A DNA stretch of 64,000 bases from HXMU1420-13 sp034669965 (lineage in GTDB: Bacteria > Bacteroidota > Rhodothermia > Balneolales > Balneolaceae). Below, piece by piece: positions 51,779 to 60,826 of this stretch (within the stretch, counting starts at the first letter, position 1; every line of letters starts with the position of its first letter). The notes under the pieces are model-generated. The model was not told the DNA's origin, searched no databases, and worked only from the letters and a program-made list of their open reading frames with translations. The translations under genes and the position numbers were made by a program. Location: the NCBI GenBank assembly GCA_034669965.1, contig JAXMOK010000016.1:1-64000 (forward strand), in the 5' to 3' direction.

Positions 51779-52255
51779 ATGAAGTATAACTATCGCCTAC
51801 CACTCCTTTGCCTATTAATTCTAAGCTGTGATATTAACAGCTCAACCAATCAAGTTGTTGACGAGCTAAAAGATGCAAAGCAAGTTTGGCAAAACGCCAA
51901 CCCATCAAACTACGAATATACCTATCAAGCGGTATGTTTCTGTGCTTTTACCGATCAAATGATTGTAGTAGTACAAGCTGATACAATATTTCAAGTGCTC
52001 GATATTAAAACCCGAGAGCCATATACCTTTAACCAAGGCGACGAAGAAGTTCAAATTCTTGAATACTATCCGGATTTATTCCACACAATATCGCAGTTTT
52101 ACAATCGCTGGATCGTTGAAATACCGGTTGCCTACAAGGCAGAGTTTGAATGGGATAAAAGTTCAGGAATGCCAGTTAAGCTGAATCTTGACCACATCGA
52201 GAACGCAGTAGATGATGAAATCTCGTATAATTTTTCAGGATTGGTAGCTAACTAA
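51779..52255 (+). CDS. DUF6174-family lipoprotein
   Basis: A 158-residue lipoprotein (lipobox ILSC). The mature part has QVWQNANPSNYEYTYQAVCF then CAFTDQMIVVVQ, the W....P.NY.Y.....C.C pattern of DUF6174, a family of small secreted proteins with unknown role. Its TAA stop overlaps the TAG stop of the convergent TerB-like gene. Confidence 0.75.
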   Translation: MKYNYRLPLLCLLILSCDINSSTNQVVDELKDAKQVWQNANPSNYEYTYQAVCFCAFTDQMIVVVQADTIFQVLDIKTREPYTFNQGDEEVQILEYYPDLFHTISQFYNRWIVEIPVAYKAEFEWDKSSGMPVKLNLDHIENAVDDEISYNFSGLVAN

Positions 52256-52605
52256 ATACCAAGTTCAGATTTAATTCTGGTAAGTTTTTCCTGCTCCGCT
52301 TTAGAGATATTTGAATCGCAATTTGCAATAGATTCAAGTAGGCTGTACACCAATTTTTTGCCATCATCAGAAAAATGGGATTTTATATGGCTTATGGCTT
52401 CATCTACAATGGTGTGCAAATTACTTGTGCTCATGCTCCCTAAGTGACTCAGCGTTTTATGATAGGTACTTAAGTCGTATTTCATGTTTTCGAGTACGCG
52501 TTTCACCGCAGTTTGCTCGGCAAACGAAATACTGCCATCGGCGCTTTCTACCCAAAATATCAATACGTCTATCGAAGTTTCGTCGGTTAATGAATAAGTG
52601 CTCAT
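52252..52605 (-). CDS. TerB-like helical protein
   Basis: A 117-residue all-helical cytoplasmic protein with the TerB pattern of paired acidic metal-binding helices: IFWVESADGSISFAEQTAVK and LESIANCDSNISKAEQEKLT (D.x.D.S/I...E). TerB-domain proteins are linked to tellurite resistance and stress complexes, but single small copies such as this have no assigned function. It converges on the lipoprotein gene with overlapping stops. Confidence 0.72.
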   Translation of the reverse strand: MSTYSLTDETSIDVLIFWVESADGSISFAEQTAVKRVLENMKYDLSTYHKTLSHLGSMSTSNLHTIVDEAISHIKSHFSDDGKKLVYSLLESIANCDSNISKAEQEKLTRIKSELGI

Positions 52606-52625
52606 GGTTTACCCCTACATTTAAA

Positions 52626-53102
52626 TTAAAATTCAGCGCTCAGCATTTTACAAATTTTCTCTAAAGCTTCCGATTGTTCACCGGTAATCGAATTCTTTGT
52701 GTTCGAATCGATATCTATTTGTGCCACAAATTCCCCTTCAACCATAATTGGCACCACAATTTCTGACTGAACATGCATACTGCAAGAAAGGTAATTATCC
52801 TCAGAATGCACATCCTGTGAAATAAACGTTTCGTGCGAAAGCGCTACTTGCCCACAAATCCCGGTACCAAATGGAATTCGAGTGTGATTGGTTGGCTCCC
52901 CAACAAATGGTCCAAGAACTAACTCGTTTTCAGTGTCATCTGCAACTAAATAAAAGCCAACCCAATCAAAGGTGGGTACTTCATCGGCTAATAGTTCACA
53001 AACGGCAAATAGCTTTTCATTTCTGGTTACCGGTCGCTCACAAATTTCTTTAGTGTGGATGATGAGTTTATCAAGTAAGCTAATAGTTTGAGTCGTTAAC
53101 AT
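52626..53102 (-). CDS. GAF-domain protein, free methionine-R-sulfoxide reductase-like
   Basis: A 158-residue single GAF domain. The motifs DWVGFYLV, LGPFVGEPTNHTRIPFGTGI followed by CGQVA, and CSMHVQSEIVVPI with DIDS are those of the fRMsr (YebR/MsrC) family that reduces free methionine-R-sulfoxide with active-site cysteines. Two of the family cysteines, in GICG and LSCS, can be seen. A related non-catalytic GAF role cannot be excluded. Confidence 0.85.
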   Translation of the reverse strand: MLTTQTISLLDKLIIHTKEICERPVTRNEKLFAVCELLADEVPTFDWVGFYLVADDTENELVLGPFVGEPTNHTRIPFGTGICGQVALSHETFISQDVHSEDNYLSCSMHVQSEIVVPIMVEGEFVAQIDIDSNTKNSITGEQSEALEKICKMLSAEF

Positions 53103-53220
53103 AGGTCTCTTCTTTTATGAGTGAGTGCAAAATATAAGAATAAGAATATTAGAAAAGTTAAGGTTTGGAAATTCTGATACTCCCCCCTTCTTTTCGGCAA
53201 AATCTCTGTATCTTATAAGC

Positions 53221-53895
53221 ATGGACTTTTTAAGCGATATCATACCATTTTCCACAGATTTTATGGGAGCCGGCGCGTTACTGTTAGCCAGTTTTACATC
53301 GTTATTTTCGGTTGTAAACCCATTAGCGGCTATGCCGGTTTTCTTATCATTGATGGACGAACACACCCCAGCAGAACAAATCAGAACCGCTCGTAAATCG
53401 GCCATCTATATGTTTATTGTTTTGGTAACTTTTCTATTCATGGGGACCTACATTTTATCCTTTTTCGGTATCAGCCTTTCCGGAATCAGAATTGCCGGCG
53501 GTATTGTAATTATGCGAGCAGGTTTTTCGATGATGAACCCGGAAACAGGTGGGCGAAAGCTCTCGAAAAAAGACACCGAAGCTGCCATGGAAAAAGAAGA
53601 TGTTTCATTTAGCCCGCTTGCTATGCCGTTGCTTTCAGGCCCTGGCAGTATCGCTGTAGTAATTGGTTTTGGTTCGCAAGCAACCGGCACCAGCGATTAC
53701 ATTTTAAACACCGTAGCGGTGTTTTTAACCGCTTTTTTAGCATGGGGTATTTTACGTGTAGCGCCTTGGTTAAATAAAGTAATTGGTAAAAGCGGCATGA
53801 TTGTAGTTACCCGAATGATGGGTTTTATTGCTTTGGCGATAGGCGTTCAGTTTGTAATTAATGGTATTGCCGGTTTTTTTGGCATTAACAGTTAA
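53221..53895 (+). CDS. MarC family integral membrane protein
   Basis: A 224-residue six-helix membrane protein of the MarC/UPF0056 family. It opens ALLLASFTSLFSVVNPLAAM, with the conserved N-P in a membrane helix, followed by GIRIAGGIVIMRAGFSMM and PLAMPLLSGPGSIAVVIGFG. The function of the family is unknown; it is not a drug exporter despite its name. The start is the ATG at 53221; the frame extends to 53125 but the extra 32 residues are not family-like. Confidence 0.88.
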   Translation: MDFLSDIIPFSTDFMGAGALLLASFTSLFSVVNPLAAMPVFLSLMDEHTPAEQIRTARKSAIYMFIVLVTFLFMGTYILSFFGISLSGIRIAGGIVIMRAGFSMMNPETGGRKLSKKDTEAAMEKEDVSFSPLAMPLLSGPGSIAVVIGFGSQATGTSDYILNTVAVFLTAFLAWGILRVAPWLNKVIGKSGMIVVTRMMGFIALAIGVQFVINGIAGFFGINS

Positions 53896-53904
53896 TCTAT
53901 AATC

Positions 53905-54360
53905 ATGGATACCAGGAAAATTGACTATGATGGATGGGCGAATAATCTAATTCTTAATTCCATTAAATCGGTAGCTGAAGAAGAACTACGATGCGAACTC
54001 ACCCGCCTATTTGCGCACTTGTTTAAAGCACAAATAATCTGGTTTAACCGAGTATATGGCATCAAAGAATCTGTTCAGATTTGGGGCAACTACACCATCG
54101 AAGAATGCATCAGCCTGCTGAATGACAGTGCCGACATGCTTACCAAAATAACCGAAAAAGCCGGGGAAATTATCAAATATCATGACCTAAAAGGGAATGC
54201 ATATTCTACTGCTGCAGAAGATATATTTGAACATGTGATCATTCACGGGCAGCATCACCGAGCACAAATTTTGCATCTGTTAAGTAAAAACGGATACAAA
54301 GCTCCCGCAACTGATTACATCTATTTTCTAAGATCATTACAGACTAAGGACAACTTTTAG
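53905..54360 (+). CDS. DinB-family metalloenzyme-like protein
   Basis: A 151-residue four-helix bundle. DYDGWANNLILNSIKSVAEE, LTRLFAHLFKAQIIWFNRV and HVIIHGQHHRAQILHLLSKN give the three His positions expected for the DinB/YfiT metal site (H in helix 2, and HxxxH in the last helix). Members are induced by damage or act as thiol transferases; the role here is unknown. It lies 9 nt after marC. Confidence 0.85.
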   Translation: MDTRKIDYDGWANNLILNSIKSVAEEELRCELTRLFAHLFKAQIIWFNRVYGIKESVQIWGNYTIEECISLLNDSADMLTKITEKAGEIIKYHDLKGNAYSTAAEDIFEHVIIHGQHHRAQILHLLSKNGYKAPATDYIYFLRSLQTKDNF

Positions 54361-54372
54361 TAGTTTTGTCCT

Positions 54373-55800
54373 TTGTATAATCAAACTCATCACCAAAACC
54401 CTGTTGCTCTGGAAACTATAGATCGCGCGCTGGCCGCATTTTCATCCTTTATGTGGGGAACTCCCCTTGTTATTCTACTGGTAGGTGGTGGATTATATTT
54501 CCTTATTTACTCACGATTTACCCCTTATCGATATTTCTTTCACGCCATTGAAATTCTACGGGGCAAATTCGACGACCCAGACGATCCCGGCGACATCAGT
54601 CACTTTGAGGCACTTTCATCTGCTTTAGCGGCAACCGTTGGCTTAGGTAACATAAGTGGTGTGGCCGTTGCTATTGCGATTGGAGGGCCCGGCGCAGTTT
54701 TTTGGATGTGGGTTAGTGCCTTCGTAGGGATGGCAACAAAGTTTTTTACATGTACACTTTCCATCATGTATCGTGGAAAAGATTCCAATGGCGATATTCA
54801 GGGTGGAACCATGTACATGATTGTTGAAGGGCTTGGGAAAAAATGGAAGCCGCTCGCTGCTCTTTTTGCAATCGCCGGTTTATTTGGACCGTTACCGATC
54901 TTTCAGGCAAATCAGGTGACGCAAATTGTGCGCGATTTTGTACTTGTACCCAATGGCATTACCGATCCTGCAAACACATTCACCAGCGATTTAATAAGCG
55001 GGTTTGTGATTCTTGCAATTGTTTCGATCGTAATTTTTGGTGGAATAAAACGCGTAGGTAAAGTTGCGTCTAAAATGGTGCCGGCAATGGTGCTTATTTA
55101 CGTGAGTTGTGTGCTTGTTATTCTAACTATTCATATTGACGTGCTGGGCCACTATTTAGTGCTCATTGTTACTGATGCATTCCAAGGTGCGTATTTTAAT
55201 GGCGATGCTGCCTTTGGTGGGGTACTGGGGAGCTTAATTGTGCACGGAACTAAACGTGCTGCCTTTTCGAACGAAGCCGGTATTGGTACGGCAACTCTTG
55301 CGCACGGTGCTGCTAAAACCAAAGAACCTGTTCGCGAAGGTTTAGTGGCTATGATGGGACCATTCATTGATACGCTTGTTGTATGTACAATGACTGCCCT
55401 CGCTATTTTGGTTACCGATGTTTGGACCTCCGGCGAGTTGAATGGGATCACATTAACGGCATCAGCCTTTCAAGAGGCAATCGGCCCCTTTGGGGTTTAC
55501 TTGCTCATTTTTTGTGTGTTGATTTTTGGCTTCAGCTCGTTATTCACTTATTCGTACTATTCAACCAAATGCTTAGGCTTTTTAATTGGTGCCGACAAAC
55601 AAAAATACTTCAACTATTTCTATGCAGTGGCAATTATCTTTGGATCGGTAGCAACCATCAATGCAGTATTGAACTTTACCGACGGCATGTTTGCTTTGAT
55701 GAGTATCCCTACTATGACCGTAGCCATACTGTTATCACCAAAAGTAATGGCTGCCGCTCGCGATTATTTTGAAAGAATGAAAAGTGCCGGAAACCTTTAA
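54373..55800 (+). CDS. Sodium:alanine (AGCS) symporter
   Basis: A 475-residue transporter with 10-11 TM helices. AGCS signatures are FMWGTPLVILLVGGGLYFLI, SALAATVGLGNISGVAVAIA, GPGAVFWMWVSAFVGMATKF and AAFSNEAGIGTATLAHGAAK. It imports alanine or glycine with sodium, as suits a marine bacterium. The start is TTG at 54373; an in-frame TAG lies 12 nt upstream and the next ATG would remove the first helix region. It starts 12 nt after the DinB gene. Confidence 0.93.
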   Translation: MYNQTHHQNPVALETIDRALAAFSSFMWGTPLVILLVGGGLYFLIYSRFTPYRYFFHAIEILRGKFDDPDDPGDISHFEALSSALAATVGLGNISGVAVAIAIGGPGAVFWMWVSAFVGMATKFFTCTLSIMYRGKDSNGDIQGGTMYMIVEGLGKKWKPLAALFAIAGLFGPLPIFQANQVTQIVRDFVLVPNGITDPANTFTSDLISGFVILAIVSIVIFGGIKRVGKVASKMVPAMVLIYVSCVLVILTIHIDVLGHYLVLIVTDAFQGAYFNGDAAFGGVLGSLIVHGTKRAAFSNEAGIGTATLAHGAAKTKEPVREGLVAMMGPFIDTLVVCTMTALAILVTDVWTSGELNGITLTASAFQEAIGPFGVYLLIFCVLIFGFSSLFTYSYYSTKCLGFLIGADKQKYFNYFYAVAIIFGSVATINAVLNFTDGMFALMSIPTMTVAILLSPKVMAAARDYFERMKSAGNL

Positions 55801-55944
55801 AATCGGATAATCCGGCATCCGATTTTATGCTAATTACGTAGTAAATGTTGGAACTCAAAGTTGGTGCTGAGGTATCTTTTGAACTCGAAAAGGATCATTC
55901 ATCCTTCAATCAAAAAATTTGTACATTCTAGAAAGCTTTTCTGT

Positions 55945-57684
55945 ATGATTTTCAGACATTCACTTCTATTTGCATTCATCCTTTTTACTTCAGTTGCCAC
56001 CTTTGCACAAACGGGTGGTTCGAGTCCGCAGAATACCTTGTTGCCCGAGATTAATCCGCAGGACATTGAAATTAGAAGTGAATTCAGAGCCCGCTTCCCC
56101 GGATTAAGAAGGCAACCCATTCTTGGCTTCAATCCAAAACCGCGAGTTTTTCAAATCGATCCCAATCGAATGCCGTTTATGGAGTCGCGCGATCAGGCAG
56201 TTGCCAATATTGCGATCACTCAACTCGACCGACCCGAGCCACCAGCGCGTTCAATCTTACAAACTCCAAGTCGAACAAATCTTTATGTTAAAAGTGGGGT
56301 CGGTTCTTTTACAACGCCCGAGACCGATGCGTACTTTTTTCAAGGGTTGGGGTCGAAGTCATCGCTAAGTGGAAATTTTTCGATGTTGGCTTCAGATGGG
56401 CATGTTGAAAACCAACTTTCCAGTTTCCGTTTTATGGATGGTGACATCCGTTTTAATTCAAAAATAAAGCGAGATCTTTCATTCGAATCATCCATCGGTT
56501 TTCTCAGCGATTTTAACCGGATGTATGATCTTGCGCCTATTTACCAAGATGTAATTGGCGAAACAGCTCGTAAAGATTATCTGGGCTTTAGTTGGAATGC
56601 CAATATCCATCAAACTAAAAACTCGTTGGAAGGCTTCTCGGCTGATGTAACCGTTTCACATTTCGAGGCCGACTTAAAAGCCGGAGATACTGCTACCCGA
56701 AATGATGGCTCACTAATATCAGGCACAAGTAATGAACAATATGTTCATGCGCAGGTGAAAAAATATTGGACTGGCTCTCGTTTGTACGAAACACTTGGTA
56801 TAAATGCGCATCTAACTGCAGGAACCTATACTGCGGGCTCAACAGCTTCTAAAAATGTAATACTTGGCGAAATTGGAGCTGAGTACAAAAAGCTGATCAA
56901 TTTTAATATGCATGCGTCGGGGGCAGCTAACCTGGCTTATGTAAGTGATGGATTTGAAAATAAGGTTTATATCGCCCCGCAAGCGGAACTAACTTATAAC
57001 TTAAAAGATGCCTTAATGCTGAAAGGCGGCATAAAGGGTGGGCCATTATTTAGTTCTCTGCAAGAACACTATCAAACTAATCGCTTTTTAAGTAACCACA
57101 CTCTTCTTCGCCACAGTTATCAGTCGAAAGCATTTGGCGAAGTTGGGCTCCAATTATTTGAAGGAAATCGTTTGTATTCGGGTATTTCTTATCAGATTAC
57201 AAGAAATAGAGCTTTTTACAGCCGTGTATCGGAAACCAGAATAGGGCAAAAATACGCTCTGTTTTACACGGTAAATTATGCCAAAACGAATACACTTGAA
57301 CTATTTGGCGGGATCACCCAGCAATTACAGCCCGAACAGTTTTGGCTGGATGCTAAGATATATGCACGTCGCCCCAAACTTTCAACCGGCGAGGACATCC
57401 CGTATGAAGAGCGTTTTGGCGTTACTGCTTCTTTAAATTATAGCATCAAAAAAGGAGTGTTATTAAGCACTTGGTTGGATGTAATTGGCAAACGCAGAGC
57501 ACCAACCAATAACCGGGAATTAAGTGCAATCAGCCTTGTTAATGTAAAAGCTGAATATGAATTTTCTGATCGGTTTGGTGTTTATGCGAAAGTATTGAAT
57601 ATTTTGGGACAGAAGTACGAAATATGGGACGGCTACGAAGAGCGCCCATTTCAGCTCTTCGGAGGGATAATTTTAAAAATATGA
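55945..57684 (+). CDS. Outer-membrane beta-barrel, TonB-dependent-receptor-like
   Basis: A 579-residue secreted protein (signal HSLLFAFILFTSVATFAQ). After a short N-terminal segment it consists of alternating strands typical of the barrel half of TonB-dependent receptors, for example TKNSLEGFSADVTVSHFEAD, GVYAKVLNILGQKYEIWDGY and a final FGGIILKI. I see no complete plug domain or TonB box. The frame to 55861 adds residues before the signal and is discounted. It overlaps the next gene by ATGA and leads the HU-SPOR-ExbBD-TonB run, which suggests that it is energised by that system. Confidence 0.82.
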   Translation: MIFRHSLLFAFILFTSVATFAQTGGSSPQNTLLPEINPQDIEIRSEFRARFPGLRRQPILGFNPKPRVFQIDPNRMPFMESRDQAVANIAITQLDRPEPPARSILQTPSRTNLYVKSGVGSFTTPETDAYFFQGLGSKSSLSGNFSMLASDGHVENQLSSFRFMDGDIRFNSKIKRDLSFESSIGFLSDFNRMYDLAPIYQDVIGETARKDYLGFSWNANIHQTKNSLEGFSADVTVSHFEADLKAGDTATRNDGSLISGTSNEQYVHAQVKKYWTGSRLYETLGINAHLTAGTYTAGSTASKNVILGEIGAEYKKLINFNMHASGAANLAYVSDGFENKVYIAPQAELTYNLKDALMLKGGIKGGPLFSSLQEHYQTNRFLSNHTLLRHSYQSKAFGEVGLQLFEGNRLYSGISYQITRNRAFYSRVSETRIGQKYALFYTVNYAKTNTLELFGGITQQLQPEQFWLDAKIYARRPKLSTGEDIPYEERFGVTASLNYSIKKGVLLSTWLDVIGKRRAPTNNRELSAISLVNVKAEYEFSDRFGVYAKVLNILGQKYEIWDGYEERPFQLFGGIILKI

Positions 57685-57884
57685 GTATGAAAAAAGAGTT
57701 TTTAGAAGCATTTAGTATTGTTGTGCGTGATCAAATTATTATGAAAAACTCGGTGGAGATTTCGAGTTTAGGCACTTTTAAGTCGGTACACCATAGCCAG
57801 CATCAGGAAAAACGAATCGATGGGAAGACAGTTATGATGCCCCCTCGTGACACTATCGAGTTTGTAGCGGAAACGGAGAGGTAA
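57681..57884 (+). CDS. Short HU-like (bacterial CCDC81-type) protein
   Basis: A 67-residue protein (start at the ATG at 57681, overlapping the barrel gene stop; a second ATG at 57687 is possible). It has the HU-like pattern of helix (EFLEAFSIVVRDQIIMKNS), then VEISSLGTFKSVHHSQHQEK and MMPPRDTIEFVAETE, which is the beta-arm region of HU-fold proteins. It is shorter than DNA-binding HU (about 90 aa). The next gene begins with a related domain, so the two could pair as an HU-type heterodimer. Confidence 0.75.
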   Translation: MSMKKEFLEAFSIVVRDQIIMKNSVEISSLGTFKSVHHSQHQEKRIDGKTVMMPPRDTIEFVAETER

Positions 57885-57888
57885 TATC

Positions 57889-59685
57889 ATGCATATCGAT
57901 CAGCAAAAACTACTTGAACTACTTTCTGAGGCTTCAGGATTAGATGCAGAAAAAGCCGAAGAGCAATTAAAGGCATTGGTTGCAGAAATAAAGCAATCGC
58001 TTAACGAAGATGAAGCCTACGAAATTGAAGGTTTTGGGATTTTCAGTAGCCTGGGCAACAGAGTGATGTTTATTCCATCGAAAGAGTTAGAGACCGAAAT
58101 CAACTTTAAATATGTTGGAATGGAGCCCATCGAAATAGATGAGCCCACCCCCAGTTTTGACGATCCGTTCGAGGGGCTCGATGATGATGATGACGCAAAC
58201 GAAATTGATTTAGAGGCTAAAAAACCTGTGGGTAAAGACCTGAGCACTCGCTTTGCAGGGTTGATCGCCGATGATATAAAAGATCCTGATTTAGAGCCGG
58301 CTGAAGATCCCGGCCCGGAAATGTGGGGTGTTGAAGCACACAAAGAAACAGAAAGCGCCGATCGGCTTTTTGCAAGCTTAATGGGCCAAGAATATGAAGA
58401 GCCAACCGAAGAAAAAGAAGAGGGCATTGACACTTCCGATGAGGTTGATTACAGTGGGTTAGATAACATTTTTGACGACGATGACGAATCTTCTGGACTC
58501 GAAGATCTTGGCTCTGAAGTAGCCGCTTTTATGAGCGATTCTGATTCGGAAAGCGACGAAAAAGATACCGATGATTTGCTTGATGATGTTATGGCTGAGA
58601 TGGATAGCGACGGTTTAACATCCCAACAGGTAACAGAAGATACTTTGAATCTCGAGGATTCTGATGTGGTTATCGATTACGCTGAAGTACCTAAAGATTC
58701 CGACATAGACGATGATGACGATATAATCTCGTTAGACCTTAACTCAATCAGCGAGCAAAGCGATAAACCAACGACGAATGATCCGTTGGGTGAAGAAGAT
58801 GAATTTCCGGAATTCGACCTGGATGATTTAGAAGATGATGGGGAATCAGCAAAAGAAATTGAAGCAGACGACGAACTGGACTTCGAAGATCCTTTCTTAA
58901 ACCTCGAAGATGATCAGGTAGATGAAAGCGTGCTGCGTATGGAAGAGTTTGACGATACCGAAATTGTACCGGTGATCAAAAACATTACCACCAACGATCC
59001 TAAACAAGCTAAAAAAGAAGAACCAAAAGCTGCGAAACCGGAAGAGGAAGAAGAAAAGAAATCGGTAATTTCTGATAAAGAACCCGCTCCAACCTGGCTG
59101 TGGATTGCCATTGTTTTGGTTGTTATTGGCGGCGGTGTTGTAGGCTTAGGCTACTTCAACATTATTACTATTCCTTTTATTAGTTCAGATTCTACAACCG
59201 TAGCAACTACCTCACAGCCTGTTACTCAAACTCCACCACCGCCTCCCGTAGCTGAAGAAACCACAGCCACTGAAGAACCCTCTGCGAATGAGGAACCACC
59301 AGCTGAAACAACTCAGCAGGAAGAGACTCCTGCCCCTGTGGAACAACCGGCCGACCCTGAAGTAATAAATGCCTCGCCAATACAGAATACAACTAGCAAT
59401 GATGTTGCCAAATATGGGTTAACAGGCACATTATCTGAAGCCGGCATGGATGGCTACACAATTGTGATGTATTCGCTCAGTAATCAACAAAATGCACGAT
59501 TAGAGCAACAAAAGCTGCAAGATGACGGTTACAGAGCCATGGTGGTACCAATCGAAAGCGAACGGTACGGCACGTTATGGAGAGTAAGTTTAGGACAGTT
59601 TGCCTCGCTTTTTGATGCCGCCGTTGCCGCCGAAGACATTGAAACACTTTTACCTGATAACTACTTCATCAAAAAAATTAATTAA
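57889..59685 (+). CDS. HU-CCDC81-like plus SPOR-domain membrane protein
   Basis: A 598-residue bitopic protein. Residues 1-85 form an HU/CCDC81-like domain (LLELLSEASGLDAEKAEEQL, YEIEGFGIFSSLGNRVMFIP). Residues 86-400 are strongly acidic and low-complexity (DDDD, EEDE runs). A TM helix (TWLWIAIVLVVIGGGVVGLG) follows near residue 405, then a Pro/Thr/Glu-rich spacer, and a C-terminal SPOR domain from about 520 (YTIVMYSLSNQQNARLEQQ). SPOR domains bind denuded septal peptidoglycan, so this protein would link a cytoplasmic HU-like module to the cell wall, probably at division sites. Confidence 0.88.
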   Translation: MHIDQQKLLELLSEASGLDAEKAEEQLKALVAEIKQSLNEDEAYEIEGFGIFSSLGNRVMFIPSKELETEINFKYVGMEPIEIDEPTPSFDDPFEGLDDDDDANEIDLEAKKPVGKDLSTRFAGLIADDIKDPDLEPAEDPGPEMWGVEAHKETESADRLFASLMGQEYEEPTEEKEEGIDTSDEVDYSGLDNIFDDDDESSGLEDLGSEVAAFMSDSDSESDEKDTDDLLDDVMAEMDSDGLTSQQVTEDTLNLEDSDVVIDYAEVPKDSDIDDDDDIISLDLNSISEQSDKPTTNDPLGEEDEFPEFDLDDLEDDGESAKEIEADDELDFEDPFLNLEDDQVDESVLRMEEFDDTEIVPVIKNITTNDPKQAKKEEPKAAKPEEEEEKKSVISDKEPAPTWLWIAIVLVVIGGGVVGLGYFNIITIPFISSDSTTVATTSQPVTQTPPPPPVAEETTATEEPSANEEPPAETTQQEETPAPVEQPADPEVINASPIQNTTSNDVAKYGLTGTLSEAGMDGYTIVMYSLSNQQNARLEQQKLQDDGYRAMVVPIESERYGTLWRVSLGQFASLFDAAVAAEDIETLLPDNYFIKKIN

Positions 59686-59693
59686 TCATCTAC

Positions 59694-60401
59694 ATGTACA
59701 ACGCATTTCTTATGATTCAGGAATCAATCGCCACGGTTGATTCTCTGGCAACGTCATTAGAGGGAGAAACCATCACTTTTTTCGACTTAATGGTCGAAGG
59801 TGGTATTCTGATGATCCCCATTTTCATCCTTTTTCTGATTTCTTTTTATGTGATTTTTGAACGATGGAGTGCACTTTCACGCTCGCATACCGATACTCAA
59901 CGATTTTTAGGAACCATCGAAGGGATGTTGAAAACCGGTAAACAAACCGACGCAATTGCCTACTGCGAAGAATACGATAAACCACTTGCTCGTATCATTA
60001 TGTCAGGAATTAAAAGGCTAGGTCGCCCCATTCGAGACATCGAAGATGCCATTGATAACGCGGGTAAAAAAGAAATTTTCTTTCTCGAAAAGCGGATGAA
60101 TTGGCTTGCCACTATTGCCGGTGTAGCCCCACTTATTGGGTTTACAGGAACGGTAACCGGTATGATCGAAGCATTTATGGATATTCAATCGCTGCAAGGG
60201 AATGTGAACCCAAGCGCACTTGCCGGCGGGATTTGGGAAGCGTTGATTACAACCGCAGCTGGCTTAATTGTGGGCTTGATCGCTTTCGGTTTCTACAACT
60301 TTTTGCTGGGTAAAATCAACCGTTCGATTTTTGAACTTGAGAATGCTTCTGCCGATTTCATAGATCTACTTCAATCTCCGGCTCCAAAAAAACAAAGCTG
60401 A
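59694..60401 (+). CDS. exbB: MotA/TolQ/ExbB proton channel protein
   Basis: A 235-residue protein with three TM helices: residues about 30-50 (ILMIPIFILFLISFYVIFER), and a pair near 140 (LATIAGVAPLIGFTGTVTGM) and 175-200 (WEALITTAAGLIVGLIAFGF). The conserved core APLIGFTGTVTGMI is present. It forms the proton channel with the ExbD-like protein directly downstream. An ATG at 59712 is an alternative start. TolQ and ExbB cannot be separated by sequence here; the TonB-like gene downstream favours ExbB. Confidence 0.93.
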   Translation: MYNAFLMIQESIATVDSLATSLEGETITFFDLMVEGGILMIPIFILFLISFYVIFERWSALSRSHTDTQRFLGTIEGMLKTGKQTDAIAYCEEYDKPLARIIMSGIKRLGRPIRDIEDAIDNAGKKEIFFLEKRMNWLATIAGVAPLIGFTGTVTGMIEAFMDIQSLQGNVNPSALAGGIWEALITTAAGLIVGLIAFGFYNFLLGKINRSIFELENASADFIDLLQSPAPKKQS

Positions 60402-60402
60402 T

Positions 60403-60819
60403 ATGGCACGCGATTTTAGAAGAGGAGACAAACGATTAACCCCATTGTCGCTGTTTTCGCAGTCGTCTTTGACGGATATTGTGTTATTGTTGCTGATTTT
60501 CTTCCTGCTCACTTCTTCGTTTGTGACCAATTTTGGCATTCAGGTGAACATCCCAAAAGCTGAAAGCGGCGCTGTAACTCAAGCTGAGTATATTTCGGTG
60601 GCTATTACCAACGATGGTGAATTTTATGTTGAAGGAGAACTAACCGCCCGTGGCTCGCTTGCGGGCGCCATCCGCGAAGCTAGAAATACTAAACCCGAAG
60701 GCATGATCGTACTACGAGCAGACAAAGATGCAACGGTAGAGGACGCTGTTCGTGTTCTGAACATAGGAAAGGCACTGAACCTAAAATTGGTGATGGCAAC
60801 CGAGCAAGGCTCACTCTAA
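60403..60819 (+). CDS. exbD: ExbD/TolR biopolymer transport protein
   Basis: A 138-residue single-pass protein: a cytoplasmic basic segment (ARDFRRGDKRLTPLSLFSQS), then SLTDIVLLLLIFFLLTSSFV with the essential proton-carrying Asp at the start of the helix, and a periplasmic domain (VLRADKDATVEDAVRVLNIG). It starts 1 nt after the ExbB-like gene and is 7 nt from the TonB-like gene. It forms the stator of the energy-coupling complex. Confidence 0.94.
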   Translation: MARDFRRGDKRLTPLSLFSQSSLTDIVLLLLIFFLLTSSFVTNFGIQVNIPKAESGAVTQAEYISVAITNDGEFYVEGELTARGSLAGAIREARNTKPEGMIVLRADKDATVEDAVRVLNIGKALNLKLVMATEQGSL

Positions 60820-60826
60820 ACAAATT

